Origin: Chitinophagaceae bacterium
Lineage (GTDB): Bacteria > Bacteroidota > Bacteroidia > Chitinophagales > Chitinophagaceae
Length of the DNA: 64,000 bases
NCBI GenBank assembly: GCA_023957755.1
Contig: JAMLGT010000008.1
Span: 1 to 64,000 of the forward strand
Direction of reading: 5' to 3'
Positions 1 through 9,536 of the stretch are shown piece by piece. Each line of letters starts with the position of its first letter. Within the stretch, counting starts at the first letter, position 1. The position numbers and the translations under genes were made by a program. The notes below the pieces were generated by a model. It was not told the DNA's origin, did no database searches, and saw nothing but the letters and a program-made list of their open reading frames with translations.

Positions 1-597
1 GCCGAAAACAAAAAAGCACTCTGTAAAGAATTTAACCTGGATCCCGAAAAGCCATTGTTCGTTTTTATTGGCAGGATGGTAGGTGAGAAGGCTGCGGATT
101 TATTGCCACAGGCAATTTCTGATAGTATTTATTACCTCAATGGCCGGATGAACTTTTTGGTGTTGGGCAGTGGCCAGCATTGGGTGGAGCAGCAATTAGA
201 AAGTATGAAAGGACATTTCTTCGGGTATTATAATTCACAGATAGGGTATAATGAGGGATTGAGCCATCGGATGTATGCCGGGGCCGACTTTTTGCTGATG
301 CCCAGCAGGGTGGAGCCATGCGGATTGAATCAGATGTATGCGCTGCGATATGGTACGGTACCCCTGGTAAGAAGAACAGGAGGGCTTAATGACACTGTAG
401 TAGATTATGGTGATAAAGGCGGCTTTGGAGTTTGTTTTCATGAAGCTACTGTAGGCGAAATCACCCATGCAGTGTACAGAGCACTGGCCTTATATGATGA
501 TAAAGAAAAGATGCAGCGCATCGTGAACAAGATTATGCAGATAGATCATAGTTGGGAGCGAAGTGCGCAGATTTATATAAATTTATACAGGTCTTAA
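1..597 (+). CDS. glgA: Glycogen synthase (GT5), C-terminal part; 5' end outside window
   Basis: The open frame enters from the left edge, so only the last 198 residues are visible. They form the C-terminal Rossmann half of a GT5 ADP-glucose-dependent glycogen synthase, which extends alpha-1,4-glucan chains in the cytoplasm. The visible markers are the FIGRM strand followed by a conserved glycine-rich loop, MPSRVEPCGLNQ (the E-P-C-G-L acceptor/nucleotide site) and the YGTVPLVRRTGGLNDTV segment. The N-terminal half, with the KxGGL motif, lies upstream and cannot be checked. The next gene is glgC, 58 bp downstream on the same strand, which makes the substrate ADP-glucose, so the pair is a glycogen biosynthesis unit. 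The family call is secure; whether the full gene is intact cannot be seen. Confidence 0.93.
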   Translation, partial: AENKKALCKEFNLDPEKPLFVFIGRMVGEKAADLLPQAISDSIYYLNGRMNFLVLGSGQHWVEQQLESMKGHFFGYYNSQIGYNEGLSHRMYAGADFLLMPSRVEPCGLNQMYALRYGTVPLVRRTGGLNDTVVDYGDKGGFGVCFHEATVGEITHAVYRALALYDDKEKMQRIVNKIMQIDHSWERSAQIYINLYRS

Positions 598-655
598 TCC
601 CCGACTGTGAGACTTTATGAATACTAACTGAATAATGACAAAAACATAATACTAT

Positions 656-1939
656 ATGTGGATTAGCAAATCACTCATCGCAGTAATACTTGGTGGAGGA
701 GCAGGCACAAGACTTTATCCTCTTACAGCCAGCCGTAGCAAACCAGCCGTGCCTTTGGCAGGGAAATACAGATTAGTGGATATCCCGATATCCAACTGTA
801 TAAACAGTAATATCAATCGGATATTTGTGTTGACCCAGTTTAACTCTGCTTCACTCAATAAGCACATTAAGAATACTTATCAATTCAGTGCGTTCAGTAG
901 TGGATTTACAGATATTCTGGCGGCGGAGCAGACTCCTGACAATCCGCAATGGTTTCAGGGAACAGCTGATGCAGTGAGGCAATCGCTTCGTCACCTGTCA
1001 AGTTTTCAGTACGATCATGTATTGATCTTATCCGGCGACCAGTTGTATCAGATGGATTTTGGCAATATGTTCAGGACACATGAGATGGAAGGTGCTGACA
1101 TCACCATAGCAACCATTCCGGTAACGGCGCAAGAAGCTACAGAGTTTGGTATTCTGAAGGCCGACGAGAAACATCGTATTGTGTCATTCATTGAAAAGCC
1201 TGCTGCTGAGCTATTGCCCGACTGGTTGAGCGATACAGGTGAGGCTATGAAGAGCGCAGGGCGCAATTACCTGGCAAGTATGGGTATTTACATCTTCAAG
1301 AAGCAGGTACTTATTGACCTTCTTTATAGCGAACACGCGGAAGCGAAAGATTTCGGTAAAGAAATCATACCGGGATGCATCGACAGATACAAAGTATCCA
1401 GCTATCAATACGGAGGGTACTGGACGGATATAGGTAATATCTCTTCATTCTTTGAGGCAAACCTGGCACTTACCAGGGAACTTCCTCCTTTTAATTTGTT
1501 TGACAATGACAATAAGGTGTTTTCACGTGCGCGTATGCTGCCTCCTGCAAAGATTAGTACTACCACTATTTCGAATGCAATCATCAGCGAAGGGTGTATC
1601 ATCAATGCCAAATTAATTGAGAATAGTGTGATAGGAATCAGAACCCGGATAGGGAGCGGTACCCAAATTTCCAAATGCTATGTAATGGGGTCTGATTATT
1701 ATGAAACGCTTGAGGATATGAAGTATGCTATGGAACGAGGGGTGCCTCAATTAGGAATAGGAATAGACTGCCTGATTCAGAATGCGATTCTTGACAAAGA
1801 CTGCCGCATTGGCGATAATGTGAAGATCAGAGGAGGAGATCATCTCCCCGATTCTGACCATGAGCTATATACGGTAAAGGATGGAATTGTGGTTGTGAAG
1901 AAGGCGGCTGTGCTTCCTGATAATTATGAAATAGGGTAG
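656..1939 (+). CDS. glgC: Glucose-1-phosphate adenylyltransferase (ADP-glucose pyrophosphorylase)
   Basis: The 427-residue protein is of normal length for GlgC. It makes ADP-glucose from glucose-1-phosphate and ATP, the committed step of glycogen synthesis. The nucleotide-binding signature GGGAGTRLYPLT is at residues 13-24. It is followed by PAVPLAGKYRLVDIPISNC, WFQGTADAVRQ, the metal-site region LSGDQLYQMDF and FIEKPAAE, all typical of the nucleotidyltransferase domain (about 5-275). The C-terminal third has the hexapeptide turns of a left-handed beta-helix (ISNAIISEGCIINAK, ENSVIGIRTRIGSG), the usual allosteric domain. The ATG at 656 starts immediately before the conserved N-terminal strand. 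It lies downstream of glgA and upstream of a sugar transporter and an alpha-glucan hydrolase. Confidence 0.96.
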   Translation: MWISKSLIAVILGGGAGTRLYPLTASRSKPAVPLAGKYRLVDIPISNCINSNINRIFVLTQFNSASLNKHIKNTYQFSAFSSGFTDILAAEQTPDNPQWFQGTADAVRQSLRHLSSFQYDHVLILSGDQLYQMDFGNMFRTHEMEGADITIATIPVTAQEATEFGILKADEKHRIVSFIEKPAAELLPDWLSDTGEAMKSAGRNYLASMGIYIFKKQVLIDLLYSEHAEAKDFGKEIIPGCIDRYKVSSYQYGGYWTDIGNISSFFEANLALTRELPPFNLFDNDNKVFSRARMLPPAKISTTTISNAIISEGCIINAKLIENSVIGIRTRIGSGTQISKCYVMGSDYYETLEDMKYAMERGVPQLGIGIDCLIQNAILDKDCRIGDNVKIRGGDHLPDSDHELYTVKDGIVVVKKAAVLPDNYEIG

Positions 1940-1940
1940 A

Positions 1941-1979
1941 GAGGCTGCTGGTATAGTATAATAGCATCCTCCCGTTTTT
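1941..1979 (+). terminator. Possible intrinsic terminator after glgC
   Basis: GAGGCTGCT (1941-1949) and AGCATCCTC (1963-1971) can form a nine-base stem with one mismatch. A short T run (1975-1979) follows. It is a moderate candidate only, but it sits directly behind the glgC stop codon and would separate glgA-glgC from the transporter gene. Confidence 0.45.
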
Positions 1980-2078
1980 CTTAATACTTTTCCTTGTACT
2001 TATTTAAAACGTGCATTTCAGAAAACAATATTTGAGTATATTGTGTAACAATTACACAATTCAATCTTTCTAATAACT

Positions 2079-3407
2079 ATGCCGAAATCCAACCACCTTT
2101 CCATGGCTCAGATTATCAATATGAGCTTTGGCTTTTTCGGAATTCAGTTTGGCTTTGCTTTACAGACAGCGAATGTCTCCAGAATTTTCCAGACGCTTGG
2201 AGCCGAGATAGATAAAATTGGTTATTTGTGGGCAGCAGCTCCCATTACGGGATTGCTGGTACAGCCTATTATCGGATATTTTAGCGATCGTACCTGGCAT
2301 AAGAGATGGGGCAGAAGGAGACCCTATTTTTTTCTGGGAGCAGTATTTGCATCCATTGCATTGTTCCTTATGCCTCAATCTACGGCACTCTGGATGGCCG
2401 CACTCCTGCTTTGGGTGATGGATGCAACCATCAATATTTCTATGGAACCATTTCGCGCATTTGTGGGGGATAAGCTACCTCCTACACAGCGCACATTGGG
2501 TTTTGCTACGCAAACATTTTTCATTGGTCTGGGAGCAGTAATTGCTTCACTGCTACCCTGGATACTTACTGACTTTTTCGGGGTGAGTAATGAAGCTCCT
2601 GAGCATGTTATTCCTGACTCGGTAAAGTACTCATTCATTGCAGGGGCTGTCGTTTTCTTTCTCTCGGTATTGTGGACAGTTATTAGTTCTGATGAATATC
2701 CTCCGGAAGATATGGAAAAATGGAAAGCGGAGATGGCACGCACCAAAGGCTTCTGGAAAGGTATAAAGGAGATTGTTAATGGCATTCTTGAAATGCCGGT
2801 TACCATGAAGCAGCTAGCCGTTGTGCAGTTCTTCACCTGGGTTGGATTTTTTTGTATGTGGGTTTATACTACCCCAGCCATTGCGGAAAATGTGTATGGT
2901 ACGGTAGATGCACAGTCAAAGGCGTTTCAGGATGCAGGTAACTGGGTAGGGTCGATGTTTGCGGTCTATAATGGTGTTTCATTCCTTGCAGCCTTTCTGC
3001 TTCCGGCCATAGCCAATAAGTTTAGCCGTACGGGTACTCATCTTGTTTGTCTGGCGCTGGGTGGTTTGGGGTTAATTTCTATGTACTTTATTACTGATAA
3101 GTATATGTTGTTAGTACCGATGGTTTTAGTTGGACTTGCATGGGCATCCACGCTTACCATACCCTATGCGATCCTTGCAGGATCATTACCGCCAGAGAAA
3201 ATGGGATTCTATATGGGAGTATTTAATTTCTTCATTGTAATTCCACAGATAGTGATGACTTTCCTTTCCGGCCCGGTTCTGAAATTATTTTTCCAGAACC
3301 AGGCAGTTTATATTTTGATATTAGGAGGCATATCGCTGGTTATTGGAGGCCTCTGTAATTTTTGGGTGGATGATAAGGAGTACAAACTTAAGATTAGACA
3401 GTCCTGA
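2079..3407 (+). CDS. MFS sugar transporter, SLC45/maltose-sucrose type
   Basis: This 442-residue polytopic inner-membrane protein has about twelve hydrophobic segments. The loop between helices 2 and 3 carries DRTWHKRWGRRRP (residues 70-82), a basic signature of the SLC45-like branch of the major facilitator superfamily, whose characterised members import sucrose or maltose with protons. The N-terminal stretch with FGFALQTANVSRIFQ is also typical of this branch. The gene lies 19 bp upstream of a GH13 enzyme, and glgC precedes it, so import of maltose or maltodextrin produced in the periplasm is the likely role. The substrate is an inference from family and context. Confidence 0.85.
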   Translation: MPKSNHLSMAQIINMSFGFFGIQFGFALQTANVSRIFQTLGAEIDKIGYLWAAAPITGLLVQPIIGYFSDRTWHKRWGRRRPYFFLGAVFASIALFLMPQSTALWMAALLLWVMDATINISMEPFRAFVGDKLPPTQRTLGFATQTFFIGLGAVIASLLPWILTDFFGVSNEAPEHVIPDSVKYSFIAGAVVFFLSVLWTVISSDEYPPEDMEKWKAEMARTKGFWKGIKEIVNGILEMPVTMKQLAVVQFFTWVGFFCMWVYTTPAIAENVYGTVDAQSKAFQDAGNWVGSMFAVYNGVSFLAAFLLPAIANKFSRTGTHLVCLALGGLGLISMYFITDKYMLLVPMVLVGLAWASTLTIPYAILAGSLPPEKMGFYMGVFNFFIVIPQIVMTFLSGPVLKLFFQNQAVYILILGGISLVIGGLCNFWVDDKEYKLKIRQS

Positions 3408-3426
3408 TGATACTAAACAATTGAAT

Positions 3427-5307
3427 ATGGAAATGATCCGGGGAAGACTTAATAATAACCTGAGAAAGGTATGGCTTGCGCTAGTATTGGTAACCTTTTC
3501 ATTTTCACCGGCACTTTCGCAGGAGTATCATTGTTATCCTACAAACTGGTGGGTAGGAATGAAGTATCATTCCGTCCAACTGATGATCCACGGTACAGAT
3601 GCAGGTAAGGGAGCGCACTTCAATATTAGCTACCCGGGTGTGAGCCTTTTAAAAGTGCACAGGCCTGAGGGAAAAAATTATGTCTTTCTCGATATTGAGA
3701 TTGGTTCAGAAACAAAACCGGGTACTGCCAACATCGATTTCACAATTGGCAAGCAAAAGCAATCTATCCCCTTTGATTTAAAACCAAGGAGAAAAGGGAA
3801 TGGTACTGAATATGCACAGGGAGTCACTTCGGAAGACCTCGTTTATCTGATTATGCCCGACAGATTCAGTAATGGAGACACATCTAATGACCGGGTTCCG
3901 GGTATGAGAGATCAGACACTCAACAGAGACTCTGTGTTTTATCGCCACGGTGGTGATTTAAAGGGTATAGAAAACCATTTGAATTATCTGAGTTCGCTGG
4001 GTGTGACCGCCTTATGGCTTAATCCGGTAATAGAAAACGATATGCCTGAGCGGACAGAGCACGGCTATGCCTTTACCAATCATTACAAAATTGACCCCAG
4101 GATAGGTGGAGCACACGCCTATCATTCACTAATTACTGCTGCTCATAAAAAAGGGATTAAGATTATTCAGGATGCAGTGTATAATCATGTGGGCAGCTTT
4201 CACTTTACAGTATTGGATCCACCAATGGCAGACTGGCTTCATCACTGGAAGGATTATACAAATACAACCTATAAAGATCAGGCAATCTTTGATCCTTATG
4301 CTTCACGAATCGATAGAGACAAGATGCAGGATGGGTGGTTTGTGCCCAGTATGCCCGACCTGAACCAGAAAAATCCTTATGTAGCTCGATTTCTGATTCA
4401 GCATGCGATATGGACGGTGGAAGAGTTTGGAATTGATGGCTGGCGTATAGATACCTACGCATATAATGACCTCGATTTTATGAATACATGCAATAAGGCA
4501 CTCCTTGATGAATTTCCGAGACTGACGATGTTTGGCGAAACATGGGTTCATGGTGTGGTAAACCAGAGTTATTTTACAGAAAATGTTTTCGATATTCCTT
4601 TTAAGAGTAACCTGCCAGGAGTGACAGACTTTCAGACCCTTTGGGGAATAACGGATGTGGTCACACGAGATTTTGGATGGACTGACGGTGTGAATAAGTT
4701 GTATAATACACTTGCCAATGACTTTGTGTATAAAGATCCGATGAGAAATGTGATTTTTCTTGATAATCACGACCTGAGCCGGTTTTATAGTGTGGCAGGA
4801 AAAGACTTCTTGAAGTATAAGACTGCAATGATATGGCTGTTTACATGCAGAGGGATTCCGCAACTCTATTACGGCAGCGAGATAGGAATGGAAGGCTTTA
4901 CTTCGCCTGTGGATGGATATGTCAGACAGGATTTTCCGGGTGGATGGCCTGGGGACGCATCTGACAAGTTTGAGGCATCCGGCAGATCGGATACTGAAAA
5001 CGAAATTTGGAATCTGGTAAGCACCCTCGGGCAATTCAGAAAGACCGCTTCCGCTATCCGAAGCGGCAAAATGATGCAGTATGCCCCCGTAAAAGGAGAA
5101 TACGTTTATTTCAGGTACGATAGTAAACAGACAATCATGGTGGTGATGAATACGGGCAGGGAAGCCTATACATTTAGAGCTGCAGATTTCAGTGAACGTA
5201 CGAAAGGTTTTTCAAAAATGCAGAATATACTTTCAGGCGAAACTGTTCCGCTTTCCGGATTTGTCATGAAACCCGGAGAATCAGGCGTCTGGGAGTTGAA
5301 GCATTAA
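3427..5307 (+). CDS. Periplasmic GH13 alpha-glucan hydrolase, cyclomaltodextrinase/neopullulanase type
   Basis: The ATG at 3427 is preferred over an upstream in-frame start at 3343, which would lie inside the transporter gene. It gives 626 residues with a basic N-terminus, a hydrophobic signal peptide and a likely cut after SPALSQ. An N-terminal beta-sandwich (about 25-125, cyclomaltodextrinase-N type) precedes the GH13 barrel. The catalytic residues can be placed: nucleophile Asp342 in DGWRID, acid Glu371 in GETW and the third acid Asp449 in LDNHD. The C-terminal domain (about 540-626) is beta-rich. It is related to SusA-type enzymes that open cyclic or linear maltodextrins in the periplasm. 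It follows the sugar transporter by 19 bp, so the two are probably co-transcribed. Confidence 0.92.
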   Translation: MEMIRGRLNNNLRKVWLALVLVTFSFSPALSQEYHCYPTNWWVGMKYHSVQLMIHGTDAGKGAHFNISYPGVSLLKVHRPEGKNYVFLDIEIGSETKPGTANIDFTIGKQKQSIPFDLKPRRKGNGTEYAQGVTSEDLVYLIMPDRFSNGDTSNDRVPGMRDQTLNRDSVFYRHGGDLKGIENHLNYLSSLGVTALWLNPVIENDMPERTEHGYAFTNHYKIDPRIGGAHAYHSLITAAHKKGIKIIQDAVYNHVGSFHFTVLDPPMADWLHHWKDYTNTTYKDQAIFDPYASRIDRDKMQDGWFVPSMPDLNQKNPYVARFLIQHAIWTVEEFGIDGWRIDTYAYNDLDFMNTCNKALLDEFPRLTMFGETWVHGVVNQSYFTENVFDIPFKSNLPGVTDFQTLWGITDVVTRDFGWTDGVNKLYNTLANDFVYKDPMRNVIFLDNHDLSRFYSVAGKDFLKYKTAMIWLFTCRGIPQLYYGSEIGMEGFTSPVDGYVRQDFPGGWPGDASDKFEASGRSDTENEIWNLVSTLGQFRKTASAIRSGKMMQYAPVKGEYVYFRYDSKQTIMVVMNTGREAYTFRAADFSERTKGFSKMQNILSGETVPLSGFVMKPGESGVWELKH

Positions 5308-5474
5308 TTAGCATTACTTTTGAGGTGTGGAAATAAACACTTTAAATATATTTACCACCTTAGCCTCAGAAATAACAATACCCTCACCGCTGTGACCGTT
5401 GAATAGTTTTACGAAACCTTTGTTAATTCAACTCGTTGCTTTAGTGAAAAATATATTTTCAGCTAATTTTAATT

Positions 5475-7664
5475 ATGAATGTAATAACCGATTTTATTAT
5501 GAGTAAAAGATTTATTCCTGTTCTGGTTTTATTAATAATCGGAGGCCTGTTTGTAGCGTATGGAGTGTTAGGAAAAAATGAATCATCGCTGAAAGACCCA
5601 AATGATAAGTATGAACAGATATTGAGAAATGTGGGTATTGTCCTGGAACAAGGCCATTATAGCCCCAAAAAGATTGACGACAAGTTTTCTGCGGAGGTGC
5701 TGAAAAATCTGGAGGAGACCCTGGATCCCGATAAATCGATTTTTTATCAAAAGGATATCAAATCATTCACCCAATACGAAACCCAGATTGATAATGAGAT
5801 TCATGGAGCTCCTCTGAAATCTTTTTATTTTATAGTGGATGTGTACCGCAAAAGGTTCGACGAACTGGAAGCATTGTATAATCGTGCTTTGGCAGAGCCA
5901 ATGAACTTTAATATAAAGGAAAGCTACCAGCCCGACCCTGAAAAAAGAGACTATCCTGCTAATGAGAAAGAACGCTATGATTTTGTGAGGAAAAAGATGA
6001 AATATCAGGTGCTGGTAAAGTATTCTGATTTGATGGATTTGCGCGATAGCAGCAAGGTTACACCCAGGAAGGCTGATAGCACTTTGCTGAGAGAAGCTAA
6101 GGAAACCGTATCCAAGCAGATAAACCGGTTGTTTCAAACGACCAAATCGCATTATAGCACTGACGATTTATTCTCCACTTTTGTGAATGCCATTACCGGC
6201 ACCATGGATCCGCATACTACCTTTATGAATCCTATAGATAAAAGAAGTTTTGATGAGAGCCTCAGCGGCACGTTTTATGGTATCGGTGCACAACTTCAGG
6301 AGATAGATGGCCAGATCAGGATTGCAAGTATCATCACAGGAATGCCTGCCTGGAAAAATGGTGAATTAGAAGTGAATGATGTGATTCTGAAAGTAGGGCA
6401 GGGGGCACAGCCACCTGTTGATGTGACCAGCTATTCGGTTCAGGATGCAGTCAAACTGATACGAGGAGAAAAGCTGGGCTCTGAAGTGAGATTGACAGTC
6501 AAGAAGACTGATGGCACTGTGAAGGTGATCAGTTTACTCAGAGACAAGATTGATTTGGAAGATACCTATGCAAGGAGTGCGATCATTGAGGGAGCCAATA
6601 AGATCGGGTTCATAAGGTTGCCTGAATTTTATGCGGATTTTGAGAATCCTTCTGCACGCAGGTCTTCAACCGACGTGGCTAAGGAGGTGAAGAAATTAAT
6701 GGATCAGCATGTAGATGGTATTATCATAGACCTCAGGCAGAATGGTGGCGGCTCTCTTCAGGATGTAGTGGATATGGTAGGGCTGTTTGTAAAAGATGGG
6801 CCGGTTGTGCAGGTGAAAGGTAGAAATGAAAGAGCCAATGTGCTGAATACCACCGAGCGGGGTCCTTTGTATAGCGGTCCGTTGGCAGTAATGGTAGATG
6901 AACTGAGTGCTTCCGCATCTGAAATATTTGCAGCAGCCATCCAGGATTATCATCGCGGGATTATTATTGGGAGCAGCAGCACTTTTGGTAAAGGTACCGT
7001 GCAAAGAGCGATCCCTTTGAATCCTCAGTATGAGAATGTGTTTTTTAGCAGGCAGAAAGAAGATCTGGGAAATATTAAGCTGACATTCCGGAAGTTTTAC
7101 AGGATAAATGGTGGAGCCACTCAATTGAAAGGAGTAGTCCCTGATATTGTTGTTCCTGATCGTCTGGAAAAATTGAAGATCAGGGAGAAGGACAATCCTG
7201 ACGCATTAGGGTGGGATACCATTTCCAGAGTGAAATACGCGCTGTGGAATCCCGGGTATAATTATAGTGATATCGTAAGCAGGGCGGATGAGCAGATTAG
7301 CAAGAATCCAAATTTTGAAGGTATAAAGAAGACGGTGGATGAGATAGATCAGTTTACCAGTAGTGCGGTTCCACTTAATATGGCGGACTTTAGGAAGCAA
7401 CAGGCACAGGGACGGGCACTATCAAAGCAACTGGACAATTATTATAAGGCCCCGGCCAAATTGGATGTAGTAACGCTACCCGAAGACCTTAAGAATCTGG
7501 GAAGTGATTCTCTGAAAATAAATACCCAGAATGCCTTCCTGAAAGGTGTGAGCAGCGATATATATGTCGGTGAGGCAGTTGCTATAATTAAGCAGATGGT
7601 GAGCAAGGAACAGTTGGTGAAACGGGAAGGAAAGAAAGAACTGTCGCCGGCAGAAGCAAATTAA
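5475..7664 (+). CDS. prc: Carboxy-terminal (tail-specific) protease, S41 family
   Basis: This 729-residue protein has an N-terminal signal anchor or signal peptide, MSKRF followed by a hydrophobic stretch. A second possible start is the ATG at 5499, eight codons in. The order of domains is the helical TSP N-terminal domain (about 40-250), an embedded PDZ domain (about 260-355), the S41 catalytic core and a C-terminal helical extension. The catalytic Ser lies in DELSASASEIF and the general-base Lys in STFGKGTVQ, giving the Ser/Lys dyad of Prc/Tsp. Such periplasmic proteases degrade proteins from exposed C-terminal tails. The gene is monocistronic, with a good terminator behind it. Confidence 0.94.
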   Translation: MNVITDFIMSKRFIPVLVLLIIGGLFVAYGVLGKNESSLKDPNDKYEQILRNVGIVLEQGHYSPKKIDDKFSAEVLKNLEETLDPDKSIFYQKDIKSFTQYETQIDNEIHGAPLKSFYFIVDVYRKRFDELEALYNRALAEPMNFNIKESYQPDPEKRDYPANEKERYDFVRKKMKYQVLVKYSDLMDLRDSSKVTPRKADSTLLREAKETVSKQINRLFQTTKSHYSTDDLFSTFVNAITGTMDPHTTFMNPIDKRSFDESLSGTFYGIGAQLQEIDGQIRIASIITGMPAWKNGELEVNDVILKVGQGAQPPVDVTSYSVQDAVKLIRGEKLGSEVRLTVKKTDGTVKVISLLRDKIDLEDTYARSAIIEGANKIGFIRLPEFYADFENPSARRSSTDVAKEVKKLMDQHVDGIIIDLRQNGGGSLQDVVDMVGLFVKDGPVVQVKGRNERANVLNTTERGPLYSGPLAVMVDELSASASEIFAAAIQDYHRGIIIGSSSTFGKGTVQRAIPLNPQYENVFFSRQKEDLGNIKLTFRKFYRINGGATQLKGVVPDIVVPDRLEKLKIREKDNPDALGWDTISRVKYALWNPGYNYSDIVSRADEQISKNPNFEGIKKTVDEIDQFTSSAVPLNMADFRKQQAQGRALSKQLDNYYKAPAKLDVVTLPEDLKNLGSDSLKINTQNAFLKGVSSDIYVGEAVAIIKQMVSKEQLVKREGKKELSPAEAN

Positions 7665-7686
7665 TATTTGTTTATTTCATAATTTG

Positions 7687-7723
7687 TATCCCCTCTTTAT
7701 TCAGATTAAGGAGGGGATTTTTG
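7687..7723 (+). terminator. Intrinsic terminator after the S41 protease gene
   Basis: CCCCTC (7690-7695) pairs with GAGGGG (7711-7716). The stem can be lengthened inward by several A-T/G-U pairs and outward by AT pairs, and is followed by ATTTTTG. It separates the protease gene from the pyruvate dehydrogenase gene. Confidence 0.8.
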
Positions 7724-7769
7724 TGTCATTCGGGGGATAAATAGGGAGTAAATTGATTTCTTTTTATTG

Positions 7770-7777
7770 TATCTTTG
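7770..7777 (+). promoter_or_regulatory. Bacteroidota-type promoter -7 box
   Basis: TATCTTTG matches the TAnnTTTG -7 consensus of Bacteroidota sigma factors. The end of the box is 21 bases before the TTG start of the E1 alpha gene, giving a leader of about 14 bases. No convincing -33 element was found at the ideal spacing. Confidence 0.6.
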
Positions 7778-7797
7778 CGACCTAAATTTTTGAAATT

Positions 7798-8790
7798 TTG
7801 GCAACTAAGTTCTCGAAAGAAACGTATTTATACTGGTACGAATTGATGTTGCTTCTTAGAAGATTTGAAGAGAAATCAGGCCAGTTGTATGGAATGCAGA
7901 AAATCAGGGGCTTTTGCCACCTGTATATTGGCCAGGAAGCAGTAGCCGCTGGGTGTATGACAGCGACCAACCCCGATGATATTTTCATTACCGCTTATCG
8001 CGATCACGGATTGGCTATTGCCAAGGGTGTAAGCGCCAAATCGTGTATGGCCGAACTTTATGGAAAGGCTACCGGATGTAGCAAAGGCAAGGGGGGAAGC
8101 ATGCACTTTTTCGGTGTGAAGGAGAAATTTTTTGGAGGTCATGGAATTGTAGGGGCACAGATTGGCACAGGAGCCGGTCTTGCTTTTGCAGAAAAATACC
8201 GGGGCACCAAGAATGTGGTATTGTGTTTCTTCGGCGATGGTGCAGCCCGCCAGGGAATTCTGCACGAAACCTTCAACCTTGCCATGCTCTGGGATTTGCC
8301 GGTGGTGTTTATCTGTGAAAACAACAATTATGCAATGGGCACTTCCGTGAAGCGTACCTCCAATGTAATGGACATTTACAAATTGGGCTGCGCCTATGAT
8401 ATGCCTTCTGAGCAGGTAGATGGAATGACTCCTGAGTCGGTGCACAAGGCAGTTGAGAAAGCTGTTCAGAGAGCCAGAGAAAATGGAGGCCCTACCTTAC
8501 TTGAAATTAAAACCTATCGTTATAAAGGCCACAGTATGAGTGACCCTGCCAAATACAGGTCAAAAGAGGAAATGGAGGAATATAAACTCAAAGATCCTAT
8601 TGAGACTACGCTGGCCAAACTGAAAAATGATTTAAACATTCCGGAAGCGGAAATTGAAGCTATACACGAAAGAGTAAGGCAGGAAGTGGAAGAGTCTGTA
8701 ACCTTTGCAGAAGAAAGCCCATGGCCTGATGATGATGAACTCTATAAAGATATTTATGTCGAAGACGACTATCCTTTTATAACCGATTAA
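7798..8790 (+). CDS. pdhA: Pyruvate dehydrogenase E1 component, alpha subunit
   Basis: This 330-residue thiamine-diphosphate enzyme decarboxylates pyruvate and passes the acetyl group to E2 lipoyl domains. The TPP motif begins at GDGAARQG (residues 147-154) and ends at the ENNNYAMGT segment about 30 residues later. RYKGHSMSDPAKYRSKEE is the conserved loop near the active site. The start is a TTG at 7798. It fits the -7 box just upstream and gives the conserved N-terminus MATKFSKETYLYWYELM; the nearest in-frame ATG would cut into the conserved first helix. No E1 beta, E2 or E3 gene is adjacent, so those subunits must be encoded elsewhere. A TPR membrane protein gene follows after 26 bp. Confidence 0.94.
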   Translation: MATKFSKETYLYWYELMLLLRRFEEKSGQLYGMQKIRGFCHLYIGQEAVAAGCMTATNPDDIFITAYRDHGLAIAKGVSAKSCMAELYGKATGCSKGKGGSMHFFGVKEKFFGGHGIVGAQIGTGAGLAFAEKYRGTKNVVLCFFGDGAARQGILHETFNLAMLWDLPVVFICENNNYAMGTSVKRTSNVMDIYKLGCAYDMPSEQVDGMTPESVHKAVEKAVQRARENGGPTLLEIKTYRYKGHSMSDPAKYRSKEEMEEYKLKDPIETTLAKLKNDLNIPEAEIEAIHERVRQEVEESVTFAEESPWPDDDELYKDIYVEDDYPFITD

Positions 8791-8816
8791 TAAACAACAT
8801 ACAGAAAAAAACATCA

Positions 8817-9524
8817 ATGGCACATAAGACTGCGCCCGATAGCGAGGTGGACTTTGTAGAAAAAGCCCGTGGATTCTGGGAAAAGAACAATAAGCTGGTT
8901 ACCTATTTAGGTGCTGCTGTAGTACTGCTTTTTGCAGGCTGGATTATTTATAAGGAGTTTGTACAGAAACCAAAGATTCAGAAAGCAAATGATCTGGTGT
9001 TTGTAGTACAAAAGTATTTTGGTGAGTTTGCAAATGGAGCCGACAGCACAAAGGCTGATTTGGCAGCGAAGGTATTGAATGGTGATGGAGCCAGTGCGGG
9101 CGCACTTAAAATAATTAATAATTACGGAGGTACACCTGCCGCTAATCTCTGCAGATATTATGCTGGCGCCTGCTACCTGAGCCTGGGCCAGTATGATAAA
9201 GCCTTAAGCCAGTTGAAGCATTTCGATGCGAATGGAGCTACCCAGATTGAAAGCCGTGCGTATGGCATGATGGGCGATGCCTCTGCCGAATTGAATAAGA
9301 CCGCTGAAGCATTGAAGTATTATAAGGAAGCCGCTAATGTCAACTCAAAGGATGAATACACTTCCTCTGAGTTTTTGTATCGTGCGGCTGCCTATGCTCT
9401 TTCGACCGGAAATAATAAAGAGTCATTGAGTTTGTTTAAGAAACTCAGGGCCGATTTTCCAAATACAGAGAAGGGAGCGGATGCGGTGAGGTATCTGGCA
9501 AGGCTGGGCGATCTTGCTGACTAA
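8817..9524 (+). CDS. TPR-containing membrane-anchored protein (YfgM-like)
   Basis: This 235-residue protein has a short cytoplasmic N-terminus and a single transmembrane helix (about residues 28-46). The periplasmic part carries tetratricopeptide-like helix pairs, such as LCRYYAGACYLSLGQYDKAL and AEALKYYKEAANVNS. The layout resembles the YfgM/TPR_21 type of ancillary protein linked to the Sec translocon in enterobacteria. That function is an inference and has not been shown for this group. It lies between pdhA and ribH with gaps of 26 and 12 bp, so it is probably read as part of that operon. Confidence 0.8.
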   Translation: MAHKTAPDSEVDFVEKARGFWEKNNKLVTYLGAAVVLLFAGWIIYKEFVQKPKIQKANDLVFVVQKYFGEFANGADSTKADLAAKVLNGDGASAGALKIINNYGGTPAANLCRYYAGACYLSLGQYDKALSQLKHFDANGATQIESRAYGMMGDASAELNKTAEALKYYKEAANVNSKDEYTSSEFLYRAAAYALSTGNNKESLSLFKKLRADFPNTEKGADAVRYLARLGDLAD

Positions 9525-9536
9525 TAAATACATCTG

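Noticed and set aside
4303-5034. 243-codon minus-strand frame within the GH13 gene
   Set aside because: It is fully antisense to a gene with intact catalytic motifs and its product has no recognisable features.
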